Positions 51,401-58,834 of a stretch of 64,000 nt of DNA are shown here, piece by piece. The DNA is taken from assembly GCA_041605955.1 (NCBI GenBank), contig JBFIXI010000008.1:1-64000 (forward strand), read 5' to 3'. The notes under the pieces were generated by a model. It did no database searches. It was given only the letters and a program-made list of their open reading frames with translations, and had not been told where the DNA came from. The translations under genes were made by a program, and so were the position numbers. Within the stretch, counting starts at the first letter, position 1. Every line of letters begins with the position of its first letter. This DNA is from JAHEJX01 sp041605955 (GTDB lineage Bacteria > Actinomycetota > Acidimicrobiia > Spongiisociales > UBA5794).

Positions 51401-52313
51401 CGGCGTCGCGAATCTCGCGTTCGCCCGAGCAGAAGACGAGGATGTCGCCCCGCCCCTCCCGGCTCAACTCCTCGACCGCGGCCTCTATCCCGTCCGTCTG
51501 TTCGCGAGGCTCTCCTACTTCCTCGTCGACCAGCGGGCGGTAGCGGATTTCCACGGGATATGCCCTACCCGAGACTTCCACGATGGGGGCGTCGTCGAAA
51601 TGCGCTGCGAAGCGGGCGGTGTCGATCGTCGCCGAGGTGATGATGACCGTCAGATCGGGCCTCTCCGGGAGTAACCGCTTCAGGTAGCCCAGCAAGAAAT
51701 CGATGTTGAGGCTCCGTTCATGAGCCTCATCGACGATGATCGTGTCGTAGCCCCACAAACCCGGATCGCGGTGGAGCTCGTTGAGCAAGATGCCGTCGGT
51801 CATCACTTTGACCAGAGTGCGATCGCTCACTTCGTCGGTGAACCGGATGCTGTAGCCCACTGCTCCCCCGACCGGCGTCGCCAGCTCCTCGGCAACCCGT
51901 TCGGCGATCGTCCGGGCGGCAATCCGGCGTGGTTGCGTGTGTCCGATCACCCCGACGATCCCTTTGCCCAGCTCGAGGCACAGCTTGGGGAGCTGTGTGC
52001 TCTTACCCGACCCCGTCTCTCCGGCGACGATGACCACCTGGTGGCCGGCGATCGTTGCCAGCAGCTCGTCACGCCAGGCGGTGATGGGGAGCTCTTCCGG
52101 ATAGGCGATCCGGGCAGGAACTGCGTCGCGCCGCAATGCAACGCGTCGCTCTGCCGCTGCGACGTCGGCGTCGATCTTCCTGCGCACATCGCGCCGCCGG
52201 GCTCCGGTGAGCTTGCCGGCGGACTTCAAGCGGCGCCCCAGCCGACGCCGATCCGCCAGCATCAGCCCATCGAGGCGCGTTTCGAGACTCGTTTCAGGGG
52301 TGCTGGTCGCCAT
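48429..52313 (-). CDS. hrpA: ATP-dependent RNA helicase HrpA (DEAH box)
   Basis: A 1294-residue DEAH-box helicase, the usual full HrpA length. Walker A is VAGETGSGKSTQLPKL (about 95), QPRRIAA is motif Ia, DEAHERS (about 197) is motif II, and the second domain has TNVAETSLTVPGIRYVVD and QRAGRCGR (motif VI). The winged-helix, ratchet and OB parts and the long HrpA-specific C-terminal domain (DUF3418 region, YVLEDLRVSYFAQPVGT-type ending at positions 48480-48600) follow. Known roles lie in RNA processing and ribosome rescue. The start is 8 nt after TAGGCT. Confidence 0.93.
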   Translation of the reverse strand: MATSTPETSLETRLDGLMLADRRRLGRRLKSAGKLTGARRRDVRRKIDADVAAAERRVALRRDAVPARIAYPEELPITAWRDELLATIAGHQVVIVAGETGSGKSTQLPKLCLELGKGIVGVIGHTQPRRIAARTIAERVAEELATPVGGAVGYSIRFTDEVSDRTLVKVMTDGILLNELHRDPGLWGYDTIIVDEAHERSLNIDFLLGYLKRLLPERPDLTVIITSATIDTARFAAHFDDAPIVEVSGRAYPVEIRYRPLVDEEVGEPREQTDGIEAAVEELSREGRGDILVFCSGEREIRDAVEALHELDLPHTEVLPLFGRLSVAEQHRVFAPHRGRRIVVATNVAETSLTVPGIRYVVDAGTARISRFSRRTKVQRLPIEAISQASADQRAGRCGRLGPGICIRLYSAEDFSRRPEFTDPEILRTNLAAVILQMAAIGLGDIESFPFVDPPDTRTIRDGIALLEELQAVSGDRVGARDWLTDVGRQIARIPLDPRLGRMLLAGADEGCLREVLVIAAALAIIDPRERPAGKEQHADQLHGRFTDRGSDFLTWLNLWRYIRTERRERTSSQFRRMCRAEFLNWNRLREWQDIHAQLRRVAAELGLRRSRSSPDRPDVHRALLTGLLANVGRKDPDGFEYRGTRGVRFAINPGSALFKSAPPWVFAAELVETGRTWARSVAPIEPETIEQIGSHLTRRSLSDPWWDADQGAAVAAETVTMLGLPLITDRRVLASRFNLATARDLFIRHALVFGEWTTHHRFVTHNAAQVEEVLAMEARGRRDLLVDEEARFRFYDRRIPAEVASVHHFDRWWNETRRREPDLLNMTLDDLIAADAADVDDELFPPVWVHGDLRLPLHYEFDPASANDGATVEIPLGVLERIDPAVFEWNVPGFRRDLIAALIKSLPKALRRRFVPVPDTAAAVVAALSPEGNGLIESLRRELTRRGDQVVLPEDFDTTKVPPHLLPAFRIVDDGGNELVSGRDLTELRRTLRAEAREAVAASAHPIERSGITAWDFSDLPRRLTLAGEAHAVIVFPALVDEEASVAIRLFPNPAEQHEAMWSGLRRLLVLQLPNPGKLARQVVGNTGQLILVGGPYANRDEWMADCLRCALDHIMVENGGLVWHREDFLVLLGRVRDQLAAALEDVVAKSAGILARLHDLNQAIAEHAGGPFAAAAEDVVDQVGQFIYPGFLAGVGYGRLDDVVRYLEAAAYRLGKVAENPGRDAELMGRVRVLEDEFDRLADSLPWSQSMVDIAWMLQELRVSYFAQPVGTAGAVSEKRVRRALERLVLPT

Positions 52314-52321
52314 TGCCTTCC

Positions 52322-52327
52322 AGCCTA
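52322..52327 (-). promoter_or_regulatory. -10 box of hrpA
   Basis: TAGGCT, 8 nt before the ATG at 52313; GGAAGG lies between, so a very short or absent leader is expected. Confidence 0.45.
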
Positions 52328-52434
52328 AGGGGGGAGGCAGAGAGTCCGGACATCACACGGTGGTCCGACATCTCGTCGCCGCAATGGCGCCCGGTCGGCT
52401 CAGCTGGGTCGAGCCCGACGTCTGGCCCCCGCCG

Positions 52435-53409
52435 CTAAGTGCGTCCCGACTCGAAGGCATCCCAGACCTCGGGATTCACCAGATGTGCGGGGCGTTCGCC
52501 GGCTAGCACCTGGAGGGCTTGGGCAAATGCACTACGGAACATCCGCCGTTTGCCTTCCCAGGTGGCGGAAGCGACGTGCGGGGTCACCACGATGTTGTCC
52601 CGGTTGAGCAGCGGGTGGTCCTGCGGCAGGGGCTCGGGGTCGGTGACGTCCAAGCCGGCGCCGCCCAAATGGCCGGAATCGATGGCCGCCAGCAGGGCGG
52701 CTTGGTCGACGACTCCCCCGCGAGCGGTGTTGACAAAGACGCCGCCGGGCCGCATCGCGGCGAACTCTGCGGTCGAGAACAGGTGACGGGTCGCCGAAGT
52801 CAGCGGTACGTGAATCGATACTACGTCCGCGGAGCTCAATAGGTCTTCGAGCGTTTCGGCTCGGCGCGCACCGGCGAACGCAGTGGCGGCAAGATGGGGG
52901 TCGAAGGCCGCCACCGCCATGCCCAGCCCGTGCGCCGCGGCCGCCACGCGACGCGGGATCCGTCCGTAACCGACGAGACCGAGCGTCTTTCCGTCGAGCT
53001 CTATCGCCTCGTGGCGGGCGAACATGTCGGTCTCTCCGCCAGCCAACCAGTGCGCTGACTTCTTGATGTTCTTGGCAGCCGCCAACATGAGGCCCACGGC
53101 ATGTTCGGCCGTCGACACGGTAGGGCCGTCCGGAGTGTTGCAGACGGCGATGTTGCGACGCGTCGCCTCCTGCACGTCCACCTTGTCGACCCCGATGCCG
53201 GTACGACATATGGCCTTCAGCTGCGGCGCCTGATCGAGCAAGGCGGCGTCGTAGTCGAGCACTCCCGCCAGGGCAGCTTCCGCTTCCGCCAGCCCGTAGA
53301 GCGGATCGGCCGGGGTGCCCGGTCCGAGAATGTTCGCCGCCGCAGTCAACTCTTCGGCCAAGTCCGGCAGCGCCGGCCGCTCCATCCATATCTTGGGAGG
53401 TGAGGCCAC
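52435..53409 (-). CDS. D-2-hydroxyacid dehydrogenase (phosphoglycerate-dehydrogenase-like)
   Basis: A 324-residue NAD-dependent dehydrogenase. The core has KAICRTGIGVDKVDV with the substrate Arg, the NAD motif LGLVGYGRIPRRVAAAA, VSIHVPLT, VNTARGGVVDQAAL (second Arg), DPEPLPQDHPLL (Glu region) and the catalytic His in TPHVAS. The GTG at 53409 has GGAGGAAG upstream; a longer in-frame ORF (to 53715) would run through the divergent control region. It faces the aldolase gene across a 132-bp gap; both probably act in one pathway. Confidence 0.85.
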   Translation of the reverse strand: MASPPKIWMERPALPDLAEELTAAANILGPGTPADPLYGLAEAEAALAGVLDYDAALLDQAPQLKAICRTGIGVDKVDVQEATRRNIAVCNTPDGPTVSTAEHAVGLMLAAAKNIKKSAHWLAGGETDMFARHEAIELDGKTLGLVGYGRIPRRVAAAAHGLGMAVAAFDPHLAATAFAGARRAETLEDLLSSADVVSIHVPLTSATRHLFSTAEFAAMRPGGVFVNTARGGVVDQAALLAAIDSGHLGGAGLDVTDPEPLPQDHPLLNRDNIVVTPHVASATWEGKRRMFRSAFAQALQVLAGERPAHLVNPEVWDAFESGRT

Positions 53410-53541
53410 GCTTCCTCCAATTCCGTCGGGGGGAAGCGACTCTAGGTAATCCCGGGGTTCATGATCCACCTCGCCGGTCCCCGGCCCGTGCCCCGCTCGC
53501 GGCCGGCGGCTAGCGTTCTCGCGGCCGCAGAGGAGAGCGAA

Positions 53542-54306
53542 TTGCACAACGAATTGAAGACGATATGGGCAGACGGGGGAATCGCCCACGGGGGCTGGTT
53601 GTCGATCGCCAGCTCGGTCACCGCCGAAGTCATGGCGTCGGTCGGGTTCGACTACCTCTGCGTCGACATGCAGCACGGGACCACCGACTACCGCACCATG
53701 TACTCCATGCTTCAATCGATGTCAGCCTCGAACAGCGTGCCGGTCGTCAGGGTGCCGTGGAACGAGCCGGGAATCATCGGTCGGGTACTCGACGCAGGAG
53801 CGCTCGGCGTCATCGTCCCCATGGTCAATTCGGTCGGCGAGGCGGCGGCGGCAGTGCAAGCCTGCCGCTATCCCCCTGAGGGCGCCCGCAGTTGGGGCCC
53901 GATCCGCGCTAGTCGCGTCTACGACGAGTACTCCCCTGCTGCCGCCAACGCGGCGGTCGCCTGTATACCGATGATCGAGACGGCGGAGGCGGTCGAATCG
54001 CTCGACCAGATCCTGGCTCTCGACGGGATCGACGCCATCTATGTCGGGCCGGCAGATCTCAGCATCAGCTACGGACAGGAACCGGCGGCGGACAACCCGG
54101 GAGAGTTCGCTGCAGCACTCGAGCACATCGTTGATTCGTGCCGTCGCCACGGGGTCGTGCCCGGCATCCATACGAGGCCGGCGTTGGCGCAAAAGCGCCG
54201 CGACCAGGGGTTCCGCATGATCACCGTCGCCAGCGACCTGCTCGGGCTCGCGGCCGGGGCCGGAGAGATGTTGCAGGGCGGCACGCCCGACGATGCGATG
54301 TACTGA
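53542..54306 (+). CDS. HpcH/HpaI-family aldolase
   Basis: A 254-residue class II 2-oxo-acid aldolase. It starts LHNELKTIWADGGIAHGGWLSI, has VGFDYLCVDMQHGTTDY with the catalytic His region, VPWNEPGIIGRVLDAGALGVIVPM, and PMIETAEAVESLDQIL, then YVGPADLSISYG for metal and substrate binding. The TTG at 53542 is chosen because AGGAG lies 6 nt upstream and the family start fits; the ATG at 53461 would add an unrelated stretch. Probably cleaves hydroxy-oxo acids made by the adjacent dehydrogenase. Confidence 0.85.
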   Translation: MHNELKTIWADGGIAHGGWLSIASSVTAEVMASVGFDYLCVDMQHGTTDYRTMYSMLQSMSASNSVPVVRVPWNEPGIIGRVLDAGALGVIVPMVNSVGEAAAAVQACRYPPEGARSWGPIRASRVYDEYSPAAANAAVACIPMIETAEAVESLDQILALDGIDAIYVGPADLSISYGQEPAADNPGEFAAALEHIVDSCRRHGVVPGIHTRPALAQKRRDQGFRMITVASDLLGLAAGAGEMLQGGTPDDAMY

Positions 54307-54349
54307 GCTCTGGCCTCGTCCGCCTCTCGCCACGAGACGACGGTCGAGC

Positions 54350-55834
54350 TCACTGGCCCAGGCGCGCAAAAGTGGACCGCAGCAGTGGGTATTGCTCGCG
54401 ATAGAGGGCGTAGCCGCGCTCGTAGGACTCGCCGCTGGGCTCGACCCGCCCCGTCTCCTCCACCCAATCGGCAACCACTTCACCGACGGAGGCCCTCCAT
54501 CCGGCTCCGACGGCGGCAAGCACGGCAGCCCCAAATGCAGCGCCCTCCTCCGTGGCTACGGTGCCCAGCGTGACACCGAGCACGTCGGCGACGACCTGGC
54601 GCCACAGATCGCTCTTGACCCCGCCCCCCGAGCCGCGCATCGTCTGCGCCGGAGGCACTCCCGCTGCGATCATCAGGCGGTAGCCGTCCCGTAGTCCGTA
54701 GGCGACACCTTCCATCACGGCCCTGACGAGATGCGCTCGCTCGTGGCGCACCGTCAATCCGATGAAGGCCCCACGGGCAAGCGGGTCCGGATGCGGGGTG
54801 CGCTCTCCGGTCAGATACGGGAGAAACAGCAGACCGTCGGCGCCGGGGGCGACCCCCGCCGCTTCCCGACTCAACTCGTCGAATCCAACTCCCGGGGCGA
54901 TGGTGTCTCGTAGCCAGCGCAGCGATCCGGCGGCCGAGAGCATCACGCCCATCATGTGCCATCGATCGGGCAGGGCGTGACAGAACGCGTGGACTCTTCC
55001 CGCGGGCTCTACGGTCGGCCGCGTAGTGGCGGCAAAGACGACTCCGGAGGTGCCCAACGACAACGCCATGTCGCCGGCATCTATCGCCCCTGTGCCGACG
55101 GCGTTGGCGGCTTGGTCACCGCCGCCGGCTACGACCGGGGTCCCCACCGCCAGTCCGGTGACGGCGGCGGCACCACTGCTGACGGTTCCGGTCACGGCGG
55201 GCCCTTCGTAGGTCGCAGGCAACAGGCCCGCATCCACACCGATCGCAGCAACGATCTCGGATGACCAGTCCCGAGCCGCCAGATCGAACATTTGCGTGCC
55301 GGATCCACCGGCCTTGTCGGTGGCGGCCGCGCCGGTGAGGCGATAGCGGACATAGTCCTTGGGGAGCAACATGTGGCGCGCGGCCGCCAACGAATCGGGC
55401 TCATGGTTGCGCACCCAGAGCAACTTCGAAGCTGTGAAGCCGGTGAGCGCGTCGTTTCCGGTCACGGCGATCAGACGCTCCGTTCCGACCGCAGCCCGGA
55501 GCTGGTCGCATTCGGCGCCGGTCCGTTGATCGTTCCACAAGATGGCCGGACGGACGGGCTCGCCGGCGGTGTCGAGCAACACCAACCCGTGCATCTGCCC
55601 TGTCAAGCCGACGGCCTCGACGGCAGCTCCGGCTACTCCGGCAGACTCCAAGCAAGCGGCGATGGCCCGCACGGTGCCGTTCCACCACAGGCGAGGGTCC
55701 TGCTCAGCCCACAACGGCTGCGGCGTCTCGAATGGATACTCGGCGACGCCGGCGGCAACGACGGTCCCCGCCGTGTCGACGAGGAGCGCCTTGGTGGCGG
55801 TCGTGGATGTGTCGACTCCGAGGACGTAGCTCAC
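54350..55834 (-). CDS. xylB: Xylulokinase
   Basis: A 494-residue FGGY kinase that phosphorylates D-xylulose. The start is GTG at 55834 (YVLGVDTSTTATKALLVD), with LTGQMHGLVLLD, PAILWNDQRTGAEC, KLLWVRNHEPD and the C-terminal MRGSGGGVKSDLWRQVVADVLG, all typical of XylB. The GTG has AGGGAC upstream. It is convergent with the aldolase gene and lies with ABC transporter and dehydrogenase genes in what looks like a pentose or sugar-acid region. Confidence 0.88.
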   Translation of the reverse strand: MSYVLGVDTSTTATKALLVDTAGTVVAAGVAEYPFETPQPLWAEQDPRLWWNGTVRAIAACLESAGVAGAAVEAVGLTGQMHGLVLLDTAGEPVRPAILWNDQRTGAECDQLRAAVGTERLIAVTGNDALTGFTASKLLWVRNHEPDSLAAARHMLLPKDYVRYRLTGAAATDKAGGSGTQMFDLAARDWSSEIVAAIGVDAGLLPATYEGPAVTGTVSSGAAAVTGLAVGTPVVAGGGDQAANAVGTGAIDAGDMALSLGTSGVVFAATTRPTVEPAGRVHAFCHALPDRWHMMGVMLSAAGSLRWLRDTIAPGVGFDELSREAAGVAPGADGLLFLPYLTGERTPHPDPLARGAFIGLTVRHERAHLVRAVMEGVAYGLRDGYRLMIAAGVPPAQTMRGSGGGVKSDLWRQVVADVLGVTLGTVATEEGAAFGAAVLAAVGAGWRASVGEVVADWVEETGRVEPSGESYERGYALYREQYPLLRSTFARLGQ

Positions 55835-55935
55835 AGCGCGGTCCCTTTGTTGGCTGGTGCCCGGCGACTCTATACCCGAGACTGCTCGACGCGCACTGCG
55901 GTAGCCTCGCCCCGGCCGCAAGCACCGAGGTAATC

Positions 55936-56790
55936 ATGCGTTACGGGTTGGCGTACTTCCCGACGGATCAGTCCATGCAGCCGATCGAGTTCGGCGAAGC
56001 CGCCGAGGCAGCCGGCTTCGAGTCGATCTGGTTCCCCGAGCACAGTCACATCCCCGTGAGCCGACGGACACCATGGGGCGGTCGCGAAGGGGCTCCCCCG
56101 CTGCCCGAGCACTACTGGCGCACTCACGACGCCATAGTCGCGCTGGCGGCGGTGGCGGCACGCACGGAGCGCGTCCGTCTCGGCACCGGGATCACTCTCG
56201 TTGCTCAGCGCGATCCAATCTGGACGGCCAAGGAAATCGCCTCGCTCGACATGATCTCGCAGGGACGAGTCATCTTCGGGGTGGGATACGGCTGGAACAT
56301 CGAGGAAATGGAGAATCACGGAGTCGACCCGAGTCGTCGCCGCGGCTTGGTGCGCGAGAAAGTCCTGGCCATCAGGGAAATCTGGACGAAGGACGAAGCC
56401 AGCTTCAGTGGAGATCGAGTGGCCTTCGAGCCCATGTGGTCGTGGCCCAAGCCACGACAGCGGCCGCACCCGCCCATCGTGGTCGGCGGTGCCCCTACGG
56501 CGGTTACTTTCCGCCACGTGATCGAGTACGCCGATGGGTGGATGCCGCTGTTCGGCCGCTTCCCCATCGTCGAGCATGTTGCCCAGCTACGCCGGCTCGC
56601 CGAGGGCGCGGGTCGCGACCCGGCCTCGGTGGAAGTAACCGTGTTCATGGCACCGCCCCGCCCACCGGTCGTGGAGGAGCTGCGCGCCGCCGGGGTCGAC
56701 CGCATCCTCTTCGGGGTGGCATCGAAGCCAGCGCCGGCGGCGAGCTCACAGATCGCGCAGTTGGGTGATTTCGCCACCGAACTGGGGTGA
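55936..56790 (+). CDS. Luciferase-like (LLM) F420- or FMN-dependent oxidoreductase
   Basis: A 284-residue TIM-barrel oxidoreductase. It has MRYGLAYFPTDQSMQPIEFG, AEAAGFESIWFPEHSHIPVS, TERVRLGTGITLVAQRDPIWTAKEIASLDMISQGRVIFGVGYGWN over positions 56150-56290 and PIVVGGAPTAVTFRH. F420 use is plausible for this subgroup. The ATG at 55936 has GAGG upstream and a TAGCCT box at 55906-55911. It is divergent from xylB. Confidence 0.86.
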   Translation: MRYGLAYFPTDQSMQPIEFGEAAEAAGFESIWFPEHSHIPVSRRTPWGGREGAPPLPEHYWRTHDAIVALAAVAARTERVRLGTGITLVAQRDPIWTAKEIASLDMISQGRVIFGVGYGWNIEEMENHGVDPSRRRGLVREKVLAIREIWTKDEASFSGDRVAFEPMWSWPKPRQRPHPPIVVGGAPTAVTFRHVIEYADGWMPLFGRFPIVEHVAQLRRLAEGAGRDPASVEVTVFMAPPRPPVVEELRAAGVDRILFGVASKPAPAASSQIAQLGDFATELG

Positions 56791-57678
56791 TCACGCCTGA
56801 GCGAGAGCGGCGATCTGCGCCCCGATCTCCTCCGGCCCACGTGCGATGCCGCCGATCTCGTGTAACTCCCACCGCTCATCGTGTTCGACTGCGTCGCCCG
56901 GCGCCATCGTGGCCAGCGGCCCCAACGTCTCCAGCTCGCAAAAGCTTGCGGCGACGTACGCCTGGAGCGATGCCCCCAAGTCCGGGTAGAGCGCGGCGGG
57001 ATCGGCCGCCGCCCGCTTGATGAGAACCGACCCGTCCACCACGTACGCCCCCCAGCCGGCCAATCCGAGGGTTCCCAGCTTGACCGCGTCCGAGCGCTCA
57101 CCGGACATCACGATGAATTGATCGGAGACGTCCACCAACGGGTCATCGATGCGGGTGTAGGGCCAGAACACGATGTTGCGGTTGGCTTGGAGATCCGCTG
57201 CGTCGCCGGCGGCGAACGGCAGCACTATGTGCCCGCCACGCGGAAGCATCGTGATCGCCCACGGCGCCGCCGTTGTTCTGCCATCGCCGGTGTATCGCAG
57301 TCGATGGGTCACTTCGAGCCTGGGCTCGGTGGCGTCGAGGCGGATCACCAGCGTCCGTTCGAAGGGGCTGGTCGGCGCCGGTGGCGTCGTCAGGCGCACG
57401 CCGCCGGACTCCTCGCTCACGGCAACGGGCGAATCGTCCGGGGTGTAGGTAACCTCGCGCACCTCGGGAGCGACCCAGAATCGGTGGCCGCCATGCAAAT
57501 TGAAAGGTCGTTCGGGCCGCCAGTCCAGCTGCGCCGTCGGCAGCTGAGCCATCAGGTTGCGGCCCCCGCGCAGCCCGCAGAACAAGATCCGCGGGCCGAA
57601 TCCCGTAGAAGCCTCAACATCGAGCGATCCGTTGGACAGGCGGATCCGGTCCGGTCCCTGCTCGATCATCACCGCCAC
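56791..57678 (-). CDS. Mutarotase-fold-like protein (DUF4380 type), function unknown
   Basis: A 295-residue beta-rich protein. It has GSLDVEASTGFGPRILFCGL, GGHRFWVAPE, PWAITMLPRGG and DERWELHE, which read like DUF4380 or aldose-epimerase-like sugar-binding proteins. The GTG at 57678 has GAGGAGG at 7-nt spacing; the longer ORF would begin at 57765. Catalytic residues cannot be assigned with confidence. The sugar-gene neighbourhood suits a mutarotase or carbohydrate-binding role. Confidence 0.6.
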   Translation of the reverse strand: MAVMIEQGPDRIRLSNGSLDVEASTGFGPRILFCGLRGGRNLMAQLPTAQLDWRPERPFNLHGGHRFWVAPEVREVTYTPDDSPVAVSEESGGVRLTTPPAPTSPFERTLVIRLDATEPRLEVTHRLRYTGDGRTTAAPWAITMLPRGGHIVLPFAAGDAADLQANRNIVFWPYTRIDDPLVDVSDQFIVMSGERSDAVKLGTLGLAGWGAYVVDGSVLIKRAAADPAALYPDLGASLQAYVAASFCELETLGPLATMAPGDAVEHDERWELHEIGGIARGPEEIGAQIAALAQA

Positions 57679-57743
57679 CTCGTCGCCTCCTCGCTTGCGC
57701 AGCTTAGAGAGGAGGCCCGTTGCGGCCACGACAGGGACTCCGG

Positions 57744-57784
57744 CACGGGACTTCTGGCCGGGCACGGGTCCCTTTAGTCCCTAA
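57744..57784 (+). promoter_or_regulatory. Tandem DosR/DevR-like boxes before the universal stress gene
   Basis: Two boxes are set 21 bp start to start. Box B (57765-57784, ending TTTAGTCCCTAA) matches the consensus TTSGGGACTWWAGTCCCSAA at 14 of 20 positions by hand count. Box A (57744-57763, with GGGACTTCTGGCC) matches at 12. The end of CCCTAA is 19 bp before TACCGT (57804-57809), the same distance as at the DUF4404 gene. Confidence 0.55.
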
Positions 57785-57850
57785 TCGGCAGCGGCGCGGC
57801 TCCGTACCGTGACAGGGAGGGTTGATGAATCGCAAGACTGGAGCGCCGCG

Positions 57851-58300
57851 GTGGACACGACCTACCGACCTCGCATATTGATTCCTCTCGACGGGTCGAA
57901 GCTGGCTCGGTCTGCGGCGGAGCAGGTGCTTCCCCTGGCAATGGCGACCGGCGCGACGATCACATTGATCGGGGTGATGGAACCGATCATGGATCGTCAT
58001 TTCGAGCCGTTGGCCCATGCGGAAGACATCACGATCGCTGAGGCTATCGAGGTGTATCTGGACGGTGAGGCGCGCCGGCTGAGCGAGGACACCGGCCTGG
58101 CGGTCACGTCAATGCTCATCGGGGGCGTCGGTGATCGCCCCGGCGCCACTATTGCCAAGTTCGCCGGGGATAACGCATTCGACATGATCGCCATGTCGAC
58201 TCGGGGACTGTCAGGTTTCAAGCGGCTGATGATGGGCAGCGTCGCCAAACAGGTATTGGACACGGCTGAGCTTCCTGTTCTGCTCTTTCCCTCCAAGTAG
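57851..58300 (+). CDS. Universal stress protein (UspA family)
   Basis: A 149-residue Usp domain starting RPRILIPLDGSKLARSAAEQVLPLA. It has the ATP-binding GLSGFKRLMMGSVAKQVLDTAELPVLLFP, close to G2xG9xGS/T-V of UspA-type proteins. Usp genes are classic members of DosR regulons. The GTG at 57851 (TGGAG 8 nt upstream) is preferred because the other in-frame GTG at 57809 overlaps the -10 box TACCGT. A short out-of-frame ATG frame with a good ribosome site (57825) precedes it. Confidence 0.85.
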   Translation: MDTTYRPRILIPLDGSKLARSAAEQVLPLAMATGATITLIGVMEPIMDRHFEPLAHAEDITIAEAIEVYLDGEARRLSEDTGLAVTSMLIGGVGDRPGATIAKFAGDNAFDMIAMSTRGLSGFKRLMMGSVAKQVLDTAELPVLLFPSK

Positions 58301-58347
58301 CCGGCAAGCGACGCCGGCGCGGGAGTCGACGGCCTGCTGCGGGCAGG

Positions 58348-58353
58348 TAGCGT
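58348..58353 (+). promoter_or_regulatory. -10 box of leaderless thioesterase gene
   Basis: TAGCGT, 7 nt before the ATG at 58361; this rules out the in-frame GTG at 58352. Confidence 0.55.
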
Positions 58354-58360
58354 GGGGGTG

Positions 58361-58834
58361 ATGGGTGTGAGGGAAGCTGAGGACGGGCCGGGCTTCGAGC
58401 CCGCCGATCCCGATTATGAGAACAAGGTCCGCGCCAGCTTTGCCACCCAGGCGGTGATGGCGACGTTCGGTATCGAGATCGTTGACCTCGGCCCGGGGTG
58501 GATAGAGCTCCAGTTCCGGCCCACCCCGGGATTCACCCAGCAGGACGGATTCCTACACGCCGGCGTCATCGCCACGGTGCTCGATTCCGCCTGCGGGTAT
58601 GCCGCCCACTCGCTCACTCCCCCGGGCACCCGCGTGCTCACTTCCGAATACAAGATCAATCTGTTGCGGCCCGCCGCCGGAGAACGATTCGTAGCGCGGG
58701 GAGGCGTCATCAAGCCCGGGCGGACGCTCACAGTGAGTCAGGCGCAGCTGATCGCGGACGGTTCCGAGGCGTTGCTGGCAGTCATGACCGGCACCATCGT
58801 ATCGATTCCCGACGAGAAGATCGGTCCCACCTAA
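58361..58834 (+). CDS. PaaI-family hotdog-fold thioesterase
   Basis: A 157-residue hotdog thioesterase. The family pattern is GWIELQFRPTPGFTQQDGFLHAGVIATVLDSACGYAAHSL over positions 58497-58612, with the catalytic Asp region and HAG turn, then TSEYKINLLRPAAGERFVARGGVI. Acts on acyl-CoA thioesters; the substrate is not known. The ATG at 58361 is set by the -10 box. Its stop region overlaps the convergent aminotransferase gene by 4 bp. Confidence 0.85.
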   Translation: MGVREAEDGPGFEPADPDYENKVRASFATQAVMATFGIEIVDLGPGWIELQFRPTPGFTQQDGFLHAGVIATVLDSACGYAAHSLTPPGTRVLTSEYKINLLRPAAGERFVARGGVIKPGRTLTVSQAQLIADGSEALLAVMTGTIVSIPDEKIGPT

